DNA of 64,000 bases from Ruegeria sp. THAF57 (GTDB lineage Bacteria; Pseudomonadota; Alphaproteobacteria; Rhodobacterales; Rhodobacteraceae), in NCBI RefSeq assembly GCF_903914075.1, contig NZ_CAIWNQ010000003.1, forward strand, positions 310,001 to 374,000, written 5' to 3'. Shown in pieces: positions 17,998 to 26,429 of the stretch. Position 1 is the stretch's first letter. Every line of letters begins with the position of its first letter. The position numbers were made by a program, and so were the translations under genes. The notes under the pieces are model-generated. The model was not told the DNA's origin and made no database searches. It saw only the letters and a program-made list of their open reading frames with translations.

Positions 17998-19581
17998 ATG
18001 TTGACCCGTTTCCTGGCTTCGGCCGCTGTTTTGGGCCTGACCGCAGGCATGGCGTTGGCCGAATACAAGCTGACGATCCTGCACACCAACGACATCCACA
18101 GCCGTATCGAGTCCATCAACAAATATGATTCAACTTGCGATGCCGAGGATGAAGCTGAAGGCAAATGCTTTGGCGGCGTTGCACGGTTGAAAACGATCGT
18201 GGACGCCCGTCGCGATGCGCTGAGCGGCGAAAACTATCTGTTGCTGGATGCTGGTGACCCCTTCCAGGGTTCGCTGTTCTATACGACCTACAAAGGTGCT
18301 GCCGAAGCCGAGTTCATGGAGGCAATCGGCTATGATGTCATGGCGGTCGGAAACCACGAATTCGACGACGGCCCCGAAGGTCTGGCCGCGTTTATTGACG
18401 TTGTCAGCTTTCCCGTGATCTCGGGGAACCTGGACCTGTCGTCTTCGTCGGAACTGAAAGATCGCGTTGATGGGCACGTTGTCCTCGAACTGGGCGGTCA
18501 GAAAATCGGGATCGTCTCAGCTCTGGCGACGGACACGGTAGAAACCTCAAGTCCCGGCAAGGACGTTGTGTTTCAGGACGAAATCGAAAGCCTGACTGCC
18601 GATGTCGAGGCGCTGAAGGCCGAGGGTGTGAATATCGTCATCGCCCTGACCCATGTGGGGTTGGCCAAGGATATCGAGATTGCCGAAAAAGTCCCCGGAC
18701 TGGATCTTGTTGTTGGCGGGCATTCCCATACGCTTTTGTCCAATACGCAAGAGGGCGCGGCTGGGTCTTATCCCGTGATGGTCGGCGACGTTCCGGTCGT
18801 TCAGGCCTATGCCTATTCTAAGTATCTGGGCGAGATCACGCTGACCTTTGACGACGACGGAAACCTTGTATCGGCAGAAGGTGAGCCAATCCTGCTGGAT
18901 GCCTCGGTAACTCCGGACCCCGATATCGCCGCGCGCGTTGCCGAGATGGGTGCCCCGATTGAGGAAATGAAACAGCGTGTGGTCGCCAATTCCGCTGAAG
19001 CGATTGAAGGAAACCGCGATGTTTGCCGCGTTCAGGAATGCCAGATGGGCAACCTTGTCGCCGACGCGATGTTGGCGCGGGTCGCGGATCAGGGCGCTCA
19101 AATCGCGATTGCCAATTCGGGTGGTCTACGGGCCTCAATCGACTCGGGTGATGTGACCATGGGCGAAGTGCTGACGGTTCTGCCGTTCCAGAACACGCTT
19201 TCAACCTTTGAGATCAGTGGTCAGGGCGTGATTGACGCGTTGGAAAACGGCGTCAGCCAAGTCGAAGAGGTCAAGGGCCGCTTCCCACAGGTGGCGGGCA
19301 TGACCTTCACATGGGACCCGTCAGTGGCACCGAATGAAGGCCGCATCACCGAAGTCATGGTGGTCGATGGAGACGGATTTAAGCCGATTGATCCCTCCGC
19401 GACCTATTTGGTTGTCACGAACAACTATGTCCGCAATGGCGGAGACGGGTACAGCATGTTCGAAGGTGACGACAAGAACGCTTACGACTTTGGCCCGGAT
19501 CTGGCTGATGTGACGGCGGAATACCTTGCAGAAAACGCGCCTTACACGCCGTACCTGGATGGTCGCATCAAGCAGAAGTAA
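17998..19581 (+). CDS. secreted bifunctional metallophosphatase/5'-nucleotidase
   Basis: A 527-aa UshA-like enzyme exported by a signal peptide (residues 1-21, cut after GMALA). The calcineurin-like metallophosphatase domain has HTNDIHSRIE, DAGDPFQGS, GNHEFDDG and GGHSHTLL. The C-terminal 5'-nucleotidase domain carries NLVADAML, NSGGLRASI and NNYVRNGGDGYSMF. It dephosphorylates periplasmic nucleotides, feeding nucleoside salvage and phosphate supply. Stands alone with its own terminator. Confidence 0.96.
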   Translation: MLTRFLASAAVLGLTAGMALAEYKLTILHTNDIHSRIESINKYDSTCDAEDEAEGKCFGGVARLKTIVDARRDALSGENYLLLDAGDPFQGSLFYTTYKGAAEAEFMEAIGYDVMAVGNHEFDDGPEGLAAFIDVVSFPVISGNLDLSSSSELKDRVDGHVVLELGGQKIGIVSALATDTVETSSPGKDVVFQDEIESLTADVEALKAEGVNIVIALTHVGLAKDIEIAEKVPGLDLVVGGHSHTLLSNTQEGAAGSYPVMVGDVPVVQAYAYSKYLGEITLTFDDDGNLVSAEGEPILLDASVTPDPDIAARVAEMGAPIEEMKQRVVANSAEAIEGNRDVCRVQECQMGNLVADAMLARVADQGAQIAIANSGGLRASIDSGDVTMGEVLTVLPFQNTLSTFEISGQGVIDALENGVSQVEEVKGRFPQVAGMTFTWDPSVAPNEGRITEVMVVDGDGFKPIDPSATYLVVTNNYVRNGGDGYSMFEGDDKNAYDFGPDLADVTAEYLAENAPYTPYLDGRIKQK

Positions 19582-19602
19582 CGCGACTTAGATAACAAAA
19601 AT

Positions 19603-19628
19603 TAGGCCGCATCAGTCGATGCGGCCTA
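19603..19628. terminator. intrinsic terminator between nucleotidase and TPR-sulfotransferase
   Basis: A perfect 10-bp stem TAGGCCGCAT / ATGCGGCCTA with a 6-nt loop, followed on the plus strand by TTTTATTT and preceded by A-rich sequence. It can act for both convergent genes (stops at 19581 and 19645). Confidence 0.88.
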
Positions 19629-19644
19629 TTTTATTTCAGACCGG

Positions 19645-21297
19645 TTAGCTGAAATCGTATTCTGGCCAAAGCTCTGGATCGAACCCTTGCAGCATCGGTT
19701 GAAGATGCTCTGAAACGTCGCGCCAACCGCCAATGGACTTGGTCGAAATTTTCTTACGCACTTGGTCGATACTGGCCGTTCTGACCTGTTTGGTGTTCTT
19801 TTCAGGGTGCATCATGGTTTCGGACCACTTGATGTCACAGAATTCGGCAACCTGCTGGCTGTACGTCTTGGGGTCGGCGACCAGCTTTTCGTAAGGGACT
19901 GTCAAAATTCTGTCGCCAAACACAGCGGTCCAATGTGTCATATAACGACGGTACAGGTTCGCTGTGTGGGCAATTGCCTCAAGGTTCGAGGCATAGCGCA
20001 TCCCGCCAGCAGGGAACCTTCTGATCCATTTGGACAGACCAACGTCGCGCGGATCGCGCAGCATGTTGATGACTTTGGCATTGGGGAAGGCCGACAGAAG
20101 GAAACCCGCGCGCTGAAAGTTATGCGGCATCTTATCGACAAACGCGACTGAGTCGTCAGGGATTGGCGGCATCAACTTGCGGAATTCCCGCGCAAATTCC
20201 GCCGCCTCTTTTTCGCCGAACCGTTTACCGGTTTTCAAATGGGCCTGAGACAGGTCGCCGGTAATTGTAAGCTCTCCGCACCCCGCGATTTCGGGGTCAG
20301 AACTCAGCATCATTTCCATCAACGTGGTGCCGGAACGGGGTTGGCCCAGAACGAAAATGGGTTTGGGGGATTCCGAAAGGTCAGCCAGGATCGGATCGAC
20401 CCCAATGGGGAACAGGTCCGTGATCTGCGTCAGCTTTTCTTCTTCTGCCTGGAAATCATACGGGTTTGCTTCGTGCTGCACCGCATTGGCCCGCGCAAAT
20501 TGAGGAAGCGCGGCGCCCAACCCTTCGGTCTTTGAGATCAGCTCGGCCTTAGCGAATTCCAACTCTGAAAGTTCATGCTCATTTGTTTTGCGGGCGGCTT
20601 CAACTGCTGGCATCAGGTCTGGCGCGGTTTCCGCGTTCGCCATAGTTGAAAGTTGGAACAGCGTCGCCACATGCCCGGGCTCTTCGGTCAGAATCCGCTG
20701 CATAATTTCTTTCGACCCCGCCTTGTCGCCGCTTTGATGCAGGTTAACGGCCATCTGAAACGCAACATTGTGATTTTCAGGATCCAGCGCATAAGCCCGG
20801 GTAATGTCGCGCGCGCTGTCTTCGACAAACGATATGCGCCCATAGGCCCGTGCACGCGCCGACAAAAGACCGGGGTTATCCGGGTCCGAGGCCAGCTTTC
20901 TGGAAGTATAGTCGATGATCAGACGCCAGTTGCTGCCCTTTTGCTGGATTTCGTCGATGACGCGGGTCAGTTCCTTGTTGTTGGGGAACTTCTCAAGCTT
21001 TTGTTCAGCAAATTCCAGCGCCTTGGGAATTTGACCGGTTTGCATCAGCGCGTTGGCAAGGTTTTCGACAAATTGCGGATCGTCCGGTTTCATCCGCGAG
21101 GCTTCGATGAAATGTGGTATCGACTTCCGATACTGCTTCATCTCGGTCAGGACAAAGCCGGAAATGGCGTGAAAATCCGTGTCTTTTGGGAACTTCTTGA
21201 GGCCCAACTGCGCTTTTTTCAATGCTTGCTGCAGCTTGCCTGCGTCTAGGGCCGACAGCGCCTTACTTTTCAGGGAACTTGCTGTTTGATTTTGCAT
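19645..21297 (-). CDS. TPR-repeat sulfotransferase
   Basis: A 550-aa protein. The N-terminal half (about 1-260) is a run of TPR helices; the C-terminal half (about 310-545) is a Sulfotransfer_1/3-like domain with the PAPS loop FVLGQPRSGTTLMEMML and 3'-phosphate site MLRDPRDVGLSKW. The family, common in roseobacters, resembles tyrosylprotein sulfotransferases in layout, but the acceptor is unknown. No signal peptide is evident, so it is likely cytosolic. Monocistronic. Confidence 0.92.
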   Translation of the reverse strand: MQNQTASSLKSKALSALDAGKLQQALKKAQLGLKKFPKDTDFHAISGFVLTEMKQYRKSIPHFIEASRMKPDDPQFVENLANALMQTGQIPKALEFAEQKLEKFPNNKELTRVIDEIQQKGSNWRLIIDYTSRKLASDPDNPGLLSARARAYGRISFVEDSARDITRAYALDPENHNVAFQMAVNLHQSGDKAGSKEIMQRILTEEPGHVATLFQLSTMANAETAPDLMPAVEAARKTNEHELSELEFAKAELISKTEGLGAALPQFARANAVQHEANPYDFQAEEEKLTQITDLFPIGVDPILADLSESPKPIFVLGQPRSGTTLMEMMLSSDPEIAGCGELTITGDLSQAHLKTGKRFGEKEAAEFAREFRKLMPPIPDDSVAFVDKMPHNFQRAGFLLSAFPNAKVINMLRDPRDVGLSKWIRRFPAGGMRYASNLEAIAHTANLYRRYMTHWTAVFGDRILTVPYEKLVADPKTYSQQVAEFCDIKWSETMMHPEKNTKQVRTASIDQVRKKISTKSIGGWRDVSEHLQPMLQGFDPELWPEYDFS

Positions 21298-21351
21298 ATG
21301 ACCCCGTGAGAACCTGTGCCTGTAGGAAATACTGTTGATGGTTCATTACCC

Positions 21352-22017
21352 ATGTGCGGACGGTTTGCAATAACTCTTCCCAACGACGCAATGGCGCAGC
21401 TTTTTGCGGCCCGGCCTGCCAATACGTTGCCTGCCGTGCCCAACTTTAATGTTTGCCCGACAAATCAGGTGCATGTGGTGCGGGCCAGTGACACAGGCCG
21501 CACGCTGGACCCGCTGCGATGGGGGTTTCTGCCGCATTGGTACAAGACGGCAACCGCTGGTCCTTTGCTGATCAACGCGCGGGCGGAAACACTGGCCGAG
21601 AAGCCCGCTTTTCGTGCAGCCTGCCGCGAGCGGCGATGCCTGATCGTGGCCACCGGGTTTTACGAATGGACCAAGACGGATCAGGGTGATCGGCTGCCTT
21701 GGTACATTCAACGCAATGATGGCGCGCCCATTGCCTTTGCCGGTGTCTGGCAAGACTGGGGGGCAGAGGGCGCGCGGCAGGGGACCTGCGCAATCGTCAC
21801 AACTCCTGCCAACAAACACCTGAGCGCGATCCATCACCGAATGCCCCTGATCCTTGAGCAGGACGACTGGCCTTTGTGGTTGGGCGAAGCTGGAAAGGGG
21901 GCCGCGCGATTGATGCAACCGGGGGCCGAAGATGTTCTGAGCTTTCACCGGGTGGACCCGGTGGTGAATTCCAACCGGGCATCTGGCCCCGATCTGATTG
22001 AGCCTGTCGATGCGTGA
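21352..22017 (+). CDS. SOS response-associated peptidase (SRAP/YedK-HMCES family)
   Basis: A 221-aa SRAP protein that forms a stable thiazolidine crosslink with abasic sites in single-stranded DNA through the N-terminal Cys. The start at 21352 leaves Cys2 directly after Met (MCGRFAIT), as the family requires; the longer frame would bury it. Also visible are the Asn in LLINARAET, the Glu in GFYEWTK and the His in IHHRMP. The gene is alone between the TPR-sulfotransferase and mnmH. Confidence 0.96.
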   Translation: MCGRFAITLPNDAMAQLFAARPANTLPAVPNFNVCPTNQVHVVRASDTGRTLDPLRWGFLPHWYKTATAGPLLINARAETLAEKPAFRAACRERRCLIVATGFYEWTKTDQGDRLPWYIQRNDGAPIAFAGVWQDWGAEGARQGTCAIVTTPANKHLSAIHHRMPLILEQDDWPLWLGEAGKGAARLMQPGAEDVLSFHRVDPVVNSNRASGPDLIEPVDA

Positions 22018-22061
22018 TCGCTGTTCTTTCCAAACTGGGCGGGGCGGGTTAGACCGCTGAC

Positions 22062-23114
22062 ATGGTTCTGAAATTTTCCAAACTTCCCGAACTTTATGGG
22101 CATGGATTCGATACGGTGATCGACGTGCGCAGCCCGGCGGAATTTGCCGAAGATCATTTGCCCGGTGCAATAAACCTGCCGGTGCTGGACAATGAAGAAC
22201 GCGCAAGGGTCGGCACGATATACGTTCAGCAAAGCCCCTTTCTGGCGCGAAAGCTGGGCGCGGCATTGGTGTTTCGGAATGCGGCGAACCACATCGAACG
22301 CAGCCTGTCCCACCACGAAGGAGGGTGGAAGCCCTTGGTCTATTGCTGGCGCGGCGGGCAGAGGTCAGGGTCGTTCACCTGGATGTTGCAGCAAATCGGC
22401 TGGCGCGCCGAAGTTGTCGAGGGCGGCTATCGCACCTATCGCAGGTTGGTGAACCGTTACCTGTACGATGACCCGTTGCCCCATCGGTTGATTGCGCTGG
22501 ACGGGTATACGGGCACCGCAAAGACAGAATTGTTGGCCAAGCTCGGAGCGTGTGGCGTTCAGGTGCTCGATCTTGAAGGGCTGGCAAATCACCGGGGGTC
22601 ATTGTTGGGTGAAATGCCCGGAGGACAGCCCAGCCAGAAGGCCTTCGAATCCGCGTTGGCAGCCCGTTTGTGCCTGCTGGACCCAGCCCGTCCGGTCGTG
22701 GTGGAAGCTGAGTCTTCGAAAATCGGGTCGTTGATCCTGCCTCCAACCATCTGGTCTGCGCTTCGAAACGCGCCGCGTATTCAGGTTGCTGCCCCGATTG
22801 AGGCACGCTCGGCCTATCTGGTGTCGGCCTATGACGACGTATTGTCAGACAGTGACAGGTTGCGGGATCGGCTATCTCCGCTCCGGTTTCACCGGGGGCA
22901 CGAAACTGTGGATGGTTGGCTGTCGTTGATCGAAGCAGGCGACAAGAAAGCTCTGACCCGCGCCTTGATGGAGCAGCACTATGACCCGGCTTATGCCAAG
23001 TCCAGCCGGGCGCGCAAAGCGCCGGTCATCGCCAATGTCGATGTTCTCAGGTTGGACGACGCGGGGTTGGACAGCGCGGCGGTACAGATTCGGCGCGTTT
23101 TGGATCAGCTTTGA
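22062..23114 (+). CDS. mnmH: tRNA 2-selenouridine synthase
   Basis: A 350-aa MnmH/SelU that replaces sulfur by selenium (via a geranyl intermediate) at the wobble 2-thiouridine of Lys, Glu and Gln tRNAs. The rhodanese domain has the catalytic Cys95 in YCWRGGQRSG; a P-loop GYTGTAKT lies at 148-155. Its 3' end overlaps the 3' end of convergent selD by 10 bp, pairing user and donor of selenophosphate. Confidence 0.95.
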   Translation: MVLKFSKLPELYGHGFDTVIDVRSPAEFAEDHLPGAINLPVLDNEERARVGTIYVQQSPFLARKLGAALVFRNAANHIERSLSHHEGGWKPLVYCWRGGQRSGSFTWMLQQIGWRAEVVEGGYRTYRRLVNRYLYDDPLPHRLIALDGYTGTAKTELLAKLGACGVQVLDLEGLANHRGSLLGEMPGGQPSQKAFESALAARLCLLDPARPVVVEAESSKIGSLILPPTIWSALRNAPRIQVAAPIEARSAYLVSAYDDVLSDSDRLRDRLSPLRFHRGHETVDGWLSLIEAGDKKALTRALMEQHYDPAYAKSSRARKAPVIANVDVLRLDDAGLDSAAVQIRRVLDQL

Positions 23115-25264
23115 AGGCGCAGGCCCGGTGTATCCGTCATTTGACCAATAACAACTGCGGGGTATCCCGCCTTGTGCAGGGCTGTACAGGTTTGATGAGC
23201 GTGATCCGGGGAAACGACAGCCAATAAACCCCCGGCGGTTTGTGGGTCAAACAACAGGTCGATCCTGCCGCCGGAGGGCAATTCGGGCGCCAGCGCGCGA
23301 TTGTCATTGAACAGCGTGGATCTGACGCCGCCTTCGCTCAGTTCAAGTGCGCCGGTCATGATCGGGATTGCATCGGGGTCAAGGGTTGCCCCGCAGCCTG
23401 ATGCTTCGCAGATACCCAATAGGTGCCCTGCGAGGCCAAACCCGGTTACGTCCGTCATGGCATGGGCGTCGGCTAGAATGCGCGAAGCTGCATCCTGCGG
23501 CTGGACCATCTGTTGAAATGCCTTGGTGATCCACGCTCCGTCCGCCGCGCCAGCCATTTCAGCGGCCATCAGGACGCCGCTGCCCAATGGTTTAGTCAGG
23601 ATTAGGGCGTCACCGGGCCGCGCACCGGCAAGCGTGATCGGGTCGCGCTCACACAGGCCGGTCAGGGTGAAACCAATAGTCAATTCGTCCCCCATGGAAC
23701 TGTGACCACCGACAATTTCAGCTCCGGCTGAACGGATAACGTCGTTGGCTGTCGTCATGACTTCGATCATCGTGCGGTGCTGCAAGTCAGGCGACATCCG
23801 TGGCAAGATGATCGTTGCAGTCGCTGCCTGCGGTGCGGCCCCCATCGCCCAGATATCACCAAGGGCGTGCACGGCGGCGATCCGTGTCATCAGGACCGGG
23901 TCGAGTGTGAAACCGCGCAGGTGATCCGATGTCATGACCTGTCGCGCGTTTCCGGTTAGCAGAAGGGCGGCGTCGTCATTGGGCAACGGCGTCACATCTG
24001 CGCGGTCGGGTTTGGGCAGGTTGCGCAGGGCGTCCTGCAACGCGCCCCGCCCGATCTTTGCGCCACACCCCCCGCACATAGGTTTGTCACCGATCGCGCT
24101 GTCCAACCCAGCGGCGTGGTCGCGGGGCAGCGCTGGTTGCGCCATCTGAGGCAGGTTGCGGAATTTGTTCATGAATGTCTGGTCAATGTGGTCCTTCCAT
24201 TTCCACATCAACGCACCACTGAACGAGGTGCCCAGACGTTCGGCCAGCGCGGACTTTCCGCCCAAAGACACGAGTTTCAGGTAGTCCTTTTGCGGGACAT
24301 ACCGGCGCAGTTTTCCCGCGCCAAGGGCTGCGCGCAAGTTGTTGAAAAGAATGGGGGCTTCTCTTACCGCATAAACGCCTGCCTTGGGTCTTGGGCTTTC
24401 GGTCAGATGCGCGCAATCCCCGGCCGCAAAGACAGCCGGGTCACTGGATTGAAGGTGCCCGTCGACCTGAATAAAGCCGTCCTGCAAATCCAGCCCTGTT
24501 CGGGCGATCCACTCATGGGCGCGGGCGCCGGCGGCACCGGTTACAAAGTCCGCCGGAATCTGACGCCCGTCCTCCAGCAGCACATGATCGTTTGTAATTC
24601 GGGTGATGGTCGCGCCTTCGATGACTTCAACGCCAAGGCCGGACATCGAGCGCCTTATCGTTGATGCGGCTTTGTCCTGCGTAGCGGTCAGGGCTTGGGC
24701 ATTGTCGATCAACGTGACCTGCGCGGGTCGGTTTCGGGACTTCAGGGCATGGGCCATTGCCATGACCAGTTCGACGCCCGCAATACCGCCGCCAATAACG
24801 ACCACCTCAGCAGGGCCGCTTTGGTCGACAAAATCGCCCCATTTTGCGGCAAACGGCCCCAGCGGTTTGGCTGGGGTCGCATGTTCGGCAAAGCCCGCAA
24901 GCCGCGGCATGTCCGAGGTGATGCCCACGTTGACCGAAGCCACGTCAAACGCGATCGGAGGGCGTCCGGGCACATGCACATGTCGGTCATACAGGTCGAT
25001 ACCGTCCACACCCCCCAGAACGATGCGCGCACCTGCGAACCGGGCCAGCTTGACCAGATCGATATTCAACTCGTGCCTGTCATAATGCCCGGCGACAAAC
25101 CCTGGCAACATGCCCGAATACGGTGCGGTCGGGCCGGGGTTGATCACTGTGACCCGAGCGCCCGGCAGCGGGTTCATCCCCCATTTACGCAGCAGCAGCG
25201 CGTGGGTGTGACCGCCGCCAATAAGAACCAGATCGCGGGTCAGGGGCAGCGGAGGTGTATTCAT
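23105..25264 (-). CDS. selD: selenide, water dikinase fused to an N-terminal NAD/FAD oxidoreductase
   Basis: A 719-aa fusion. Residues 1-380 are an NDH-2-like flavoprotein (LVLIGGGHTHALLL, VVVIGGGIAGVEL, FAAGDCAHL). Residues 390-719 are SelD, making selenophosphate from selenide and ATP. The catalytic site is Cys400/Lys403 in GGCGAKIG, with Cys rather than selenocysteine; GGHSSMGDELTIG and DVTGFGLAGHL follow. The oxidoreductase may supply reduced selenium. ATG 25264 lies 4 bp after the mrpG stop, so selD may be read as the last gene of the mrp operon. With mnmH present and no selA/selB seen, use in tRNA is the likely role. Confidence 0.95.
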   Translation of the reverse strand: MNTPPLPLTRDLVLIGGGHTHALLLRKWGMNPLPGARVTVINPGPTAPYSGMLPGFVAGHYDRHELNIDLVKLARFAGARIVLGGVDGIDLYDRHVHVPGRPPIAFDVASVNVGITSDMPRLAGFAEHATPAKPLGPFAAKWGDFVDQSGPAEVVVIGGGIAGVELVMAMAHALKSRNRPAQVTLIDNAQALTATQDKAASTIRRSMSGLGVEVIEGATITRITNDHVLLEDGRQIPADFVTGAAGARAHEWIARTGLDLQDGFIQVDGHLQSSDPAVFAAGDCAHLTESPRPKAGVYAVREAPILFNNLRAALGAGKLRRYVPQKDYLKLVSLGGKSALAERLGTSFSGALMWKWKDHIDQTFMNKFRNLPQMAQPALPRDHAAGLDSAIGDKPMCGGCGAKIGRGALQDALRNLPKPDRADVTPLPNDDAALLLTGNARQVMTSDHLRGFTLDPVLMTRIAAVHALGDIWAMGAAPQAATATIILPRMSPDLQHRTMIEVMTTANDVIRSAGAEIVGGHSSMGDELTIGFTLTGLCERDPITLAGARPGDALILTKPLGSGVLMAAEMAGAADGAWITKAFQQMVQPQDAASRILADAHAMTDVTGFGLAGHLLGICEASGCGATLDPDAIPIMTGALELSEGGVRSTLFNDNRALAPELPSGGRIDLLFDPQTAGGLLAVVSPDHAHQTCTALHKAGYPAVVIGQMTDTPGLRLQS

Positions 25265-25268
25265 TTCG

Positions 25269-25655
25269 CTAGTTCGCCGTATGGTCCGGTACGTCTTCGA
25301 CCTGTTCGACGGCGTGGGTGGCCCAAAGCCCGTCCTCGCCCGCGTCTGGCAGGTTCTCGGGTTTTTCATGGCGGTGAATGTGCCACTTTGCAATGAACAG
25401 GGCCGTGATCGGGGCTGTCAGGAACAAGAACAGCGTGATCAACAGCTCATGCAGGGACAGATGATTTTCAATCAAAACCGAATGGATGATCGAAGCCACA
25501 AGAACGCCGCCCACCCCCAGAGTCGTAGCTTTGGTCGGCGCATGAAGGCGCGACATCGGGTCTTTCAGTTTGATCATCCCATACGAGCCCACGAAGCCGA
25601 AAATCCCCGAGACGACTAGAAAGAAGGCGATCAAAAATTCGAAAATGAATGCCAT
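25269..25655 (-). CDS. phaG: monovalent cation/H+ antiporter subunit G
   Basis: A 128-aa MnhG/MrpG membrane protein with three hydrophobic segments and the family core GFVGSYGMIKLKDPMSRLHAP (seen at residues 21-41) followed by KATTLGVGG. The hydrophilic C-terminal tail (about 95-128) is longer than in many homologues. Subunit of the hetero-oligomeric Na+(K+)/H+ antiporter. Last mrp gene, 4 bp before selD. Confidence 0.95.
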   Translation of the reverse strand: MAFIFEFLIAFFLVVSGIFGFVGSYGMIKLKDPMSRLHAPTKATTLGVGGVLVASIIHSVLIENHLSLHELLITLFLFLTAPITALFIAKWHIHRHEKPENLPDAGEDGLWATHAVEQVEDVPDHTAN

Positions 25656-25662
25656 GTCGCCC

Positions 25663-25932
25663 TCACTCGATAATGTTGCCGCGCAACATGAAACGCGCGT
25701 AAGCCACGGTTGAGACGAACCCTAGCATGGCAATGATCATGGCGGATTCGAAAAAGATCTCGGTCCCCAAGGATAGGCCATACAGGATCAGAAGGGCGAT
25801 GGTGTTGATCACCATCGTATCCAGCGCCAGCACACGGGTGCCGACGCCGTCTGCTGTGATGATCCGCCAAAGGCACATCATGATGGCGGTTCCGAAACAC
25901 GCAAAGGCAAACCAGATGGCGTAGTCGATCAT
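25663..25932 (-). CDS. phaF: monovalent cation/H+ antiporter subunit F
   Basis: An 89-aa MnhF/MrpF protein with three membrane segments and the conserved RVLALDTMVINTIALLIL-type central helix. Start overlaps phaE by 4 bp; 7-bp gap to phaG. Confidence 0.95.
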   Translation of the reverse strand: MIDYAIWFAFACFGTAIMMCLWRIITADGVGTRVLALDTMVINTIALLILYGLSLGTEIFFESAMIIAMLGFVSTVAYARFMLRGNIIE

Positions 25933-26429
25933 TCGAAAATCTCCTTGAGCCGGCGTTCATAGCGCTGCTTGATTTGATCGCGCACCGCCTCGGGGTCTGG
26001 GGCGTCCAGGCAATGAACCAAAAGGCAATGACCTTGCGCTGACAGATCGCTGCTGACCGTGCCCGGTGTCATTGTAATGGTGCCGGCCAGAACGGTTATG
26101 GCCTCGGGCGTGCGTAGCTCCAGCGGAACGCTGATCCAATTGGGTTTCCGGTCTGCATCGCGTTTGAACAGGATGATCCGGGCGACTGTGACATTGGCCA
26201 CGACGATATCCCAAAGCACGACCAGAATGTATTCAACCACCATGGGCCAATTTCGCAGTTTCGGGCGATCCGGCCAGTAGGGTTGCGTGACGAATGGGAT
26301 GATAATCCCTAAAATCAGGCCGAAGACCAACGAGTTCAGCGAAGGTTCGTTCGCCAGCAGAACCCACACAACCGTCAAAAGAAACGTCAGATGAGGGTGC
26401 GGAAATATCCGGTGCAGGAGTCTTATCAT
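25929..26429 (-). CDS. phaE: monovalent cation/H+ antiporter subunit E
   Basis: A 166-aa MnhE/MrpE protein: two hydrophobic N-terminal segments, then a soluble domain with VLAGTITMTPGTVSSDLS, the most conserved block in the subunit. Overlaps phaD and phaF by 4 bp. Confidence 0.95.
   Translation of the reverse strand: MIRLLHRIFPHPHLTFLLTVVWVLLANEPSLNSLVFGLILGIIIPFVTQPYWPDRPKLRNWPMVVEYILVVLWDIVVANVTVARIILFKRDADRKPNWISVPLELRTPEAITVLAGTITMTPGTVSSDLSAQGHCLLVHCLDAPDPEAVRDQIKQRYERRLKEIFE

Noticed and set aside
23105-25264. Selenocysteine in SelD
   Set aside because: The active-site codon is a Cys (GGCGAKIG) and there is no in-frame TGA with a nearby SECIS-like hairpin.
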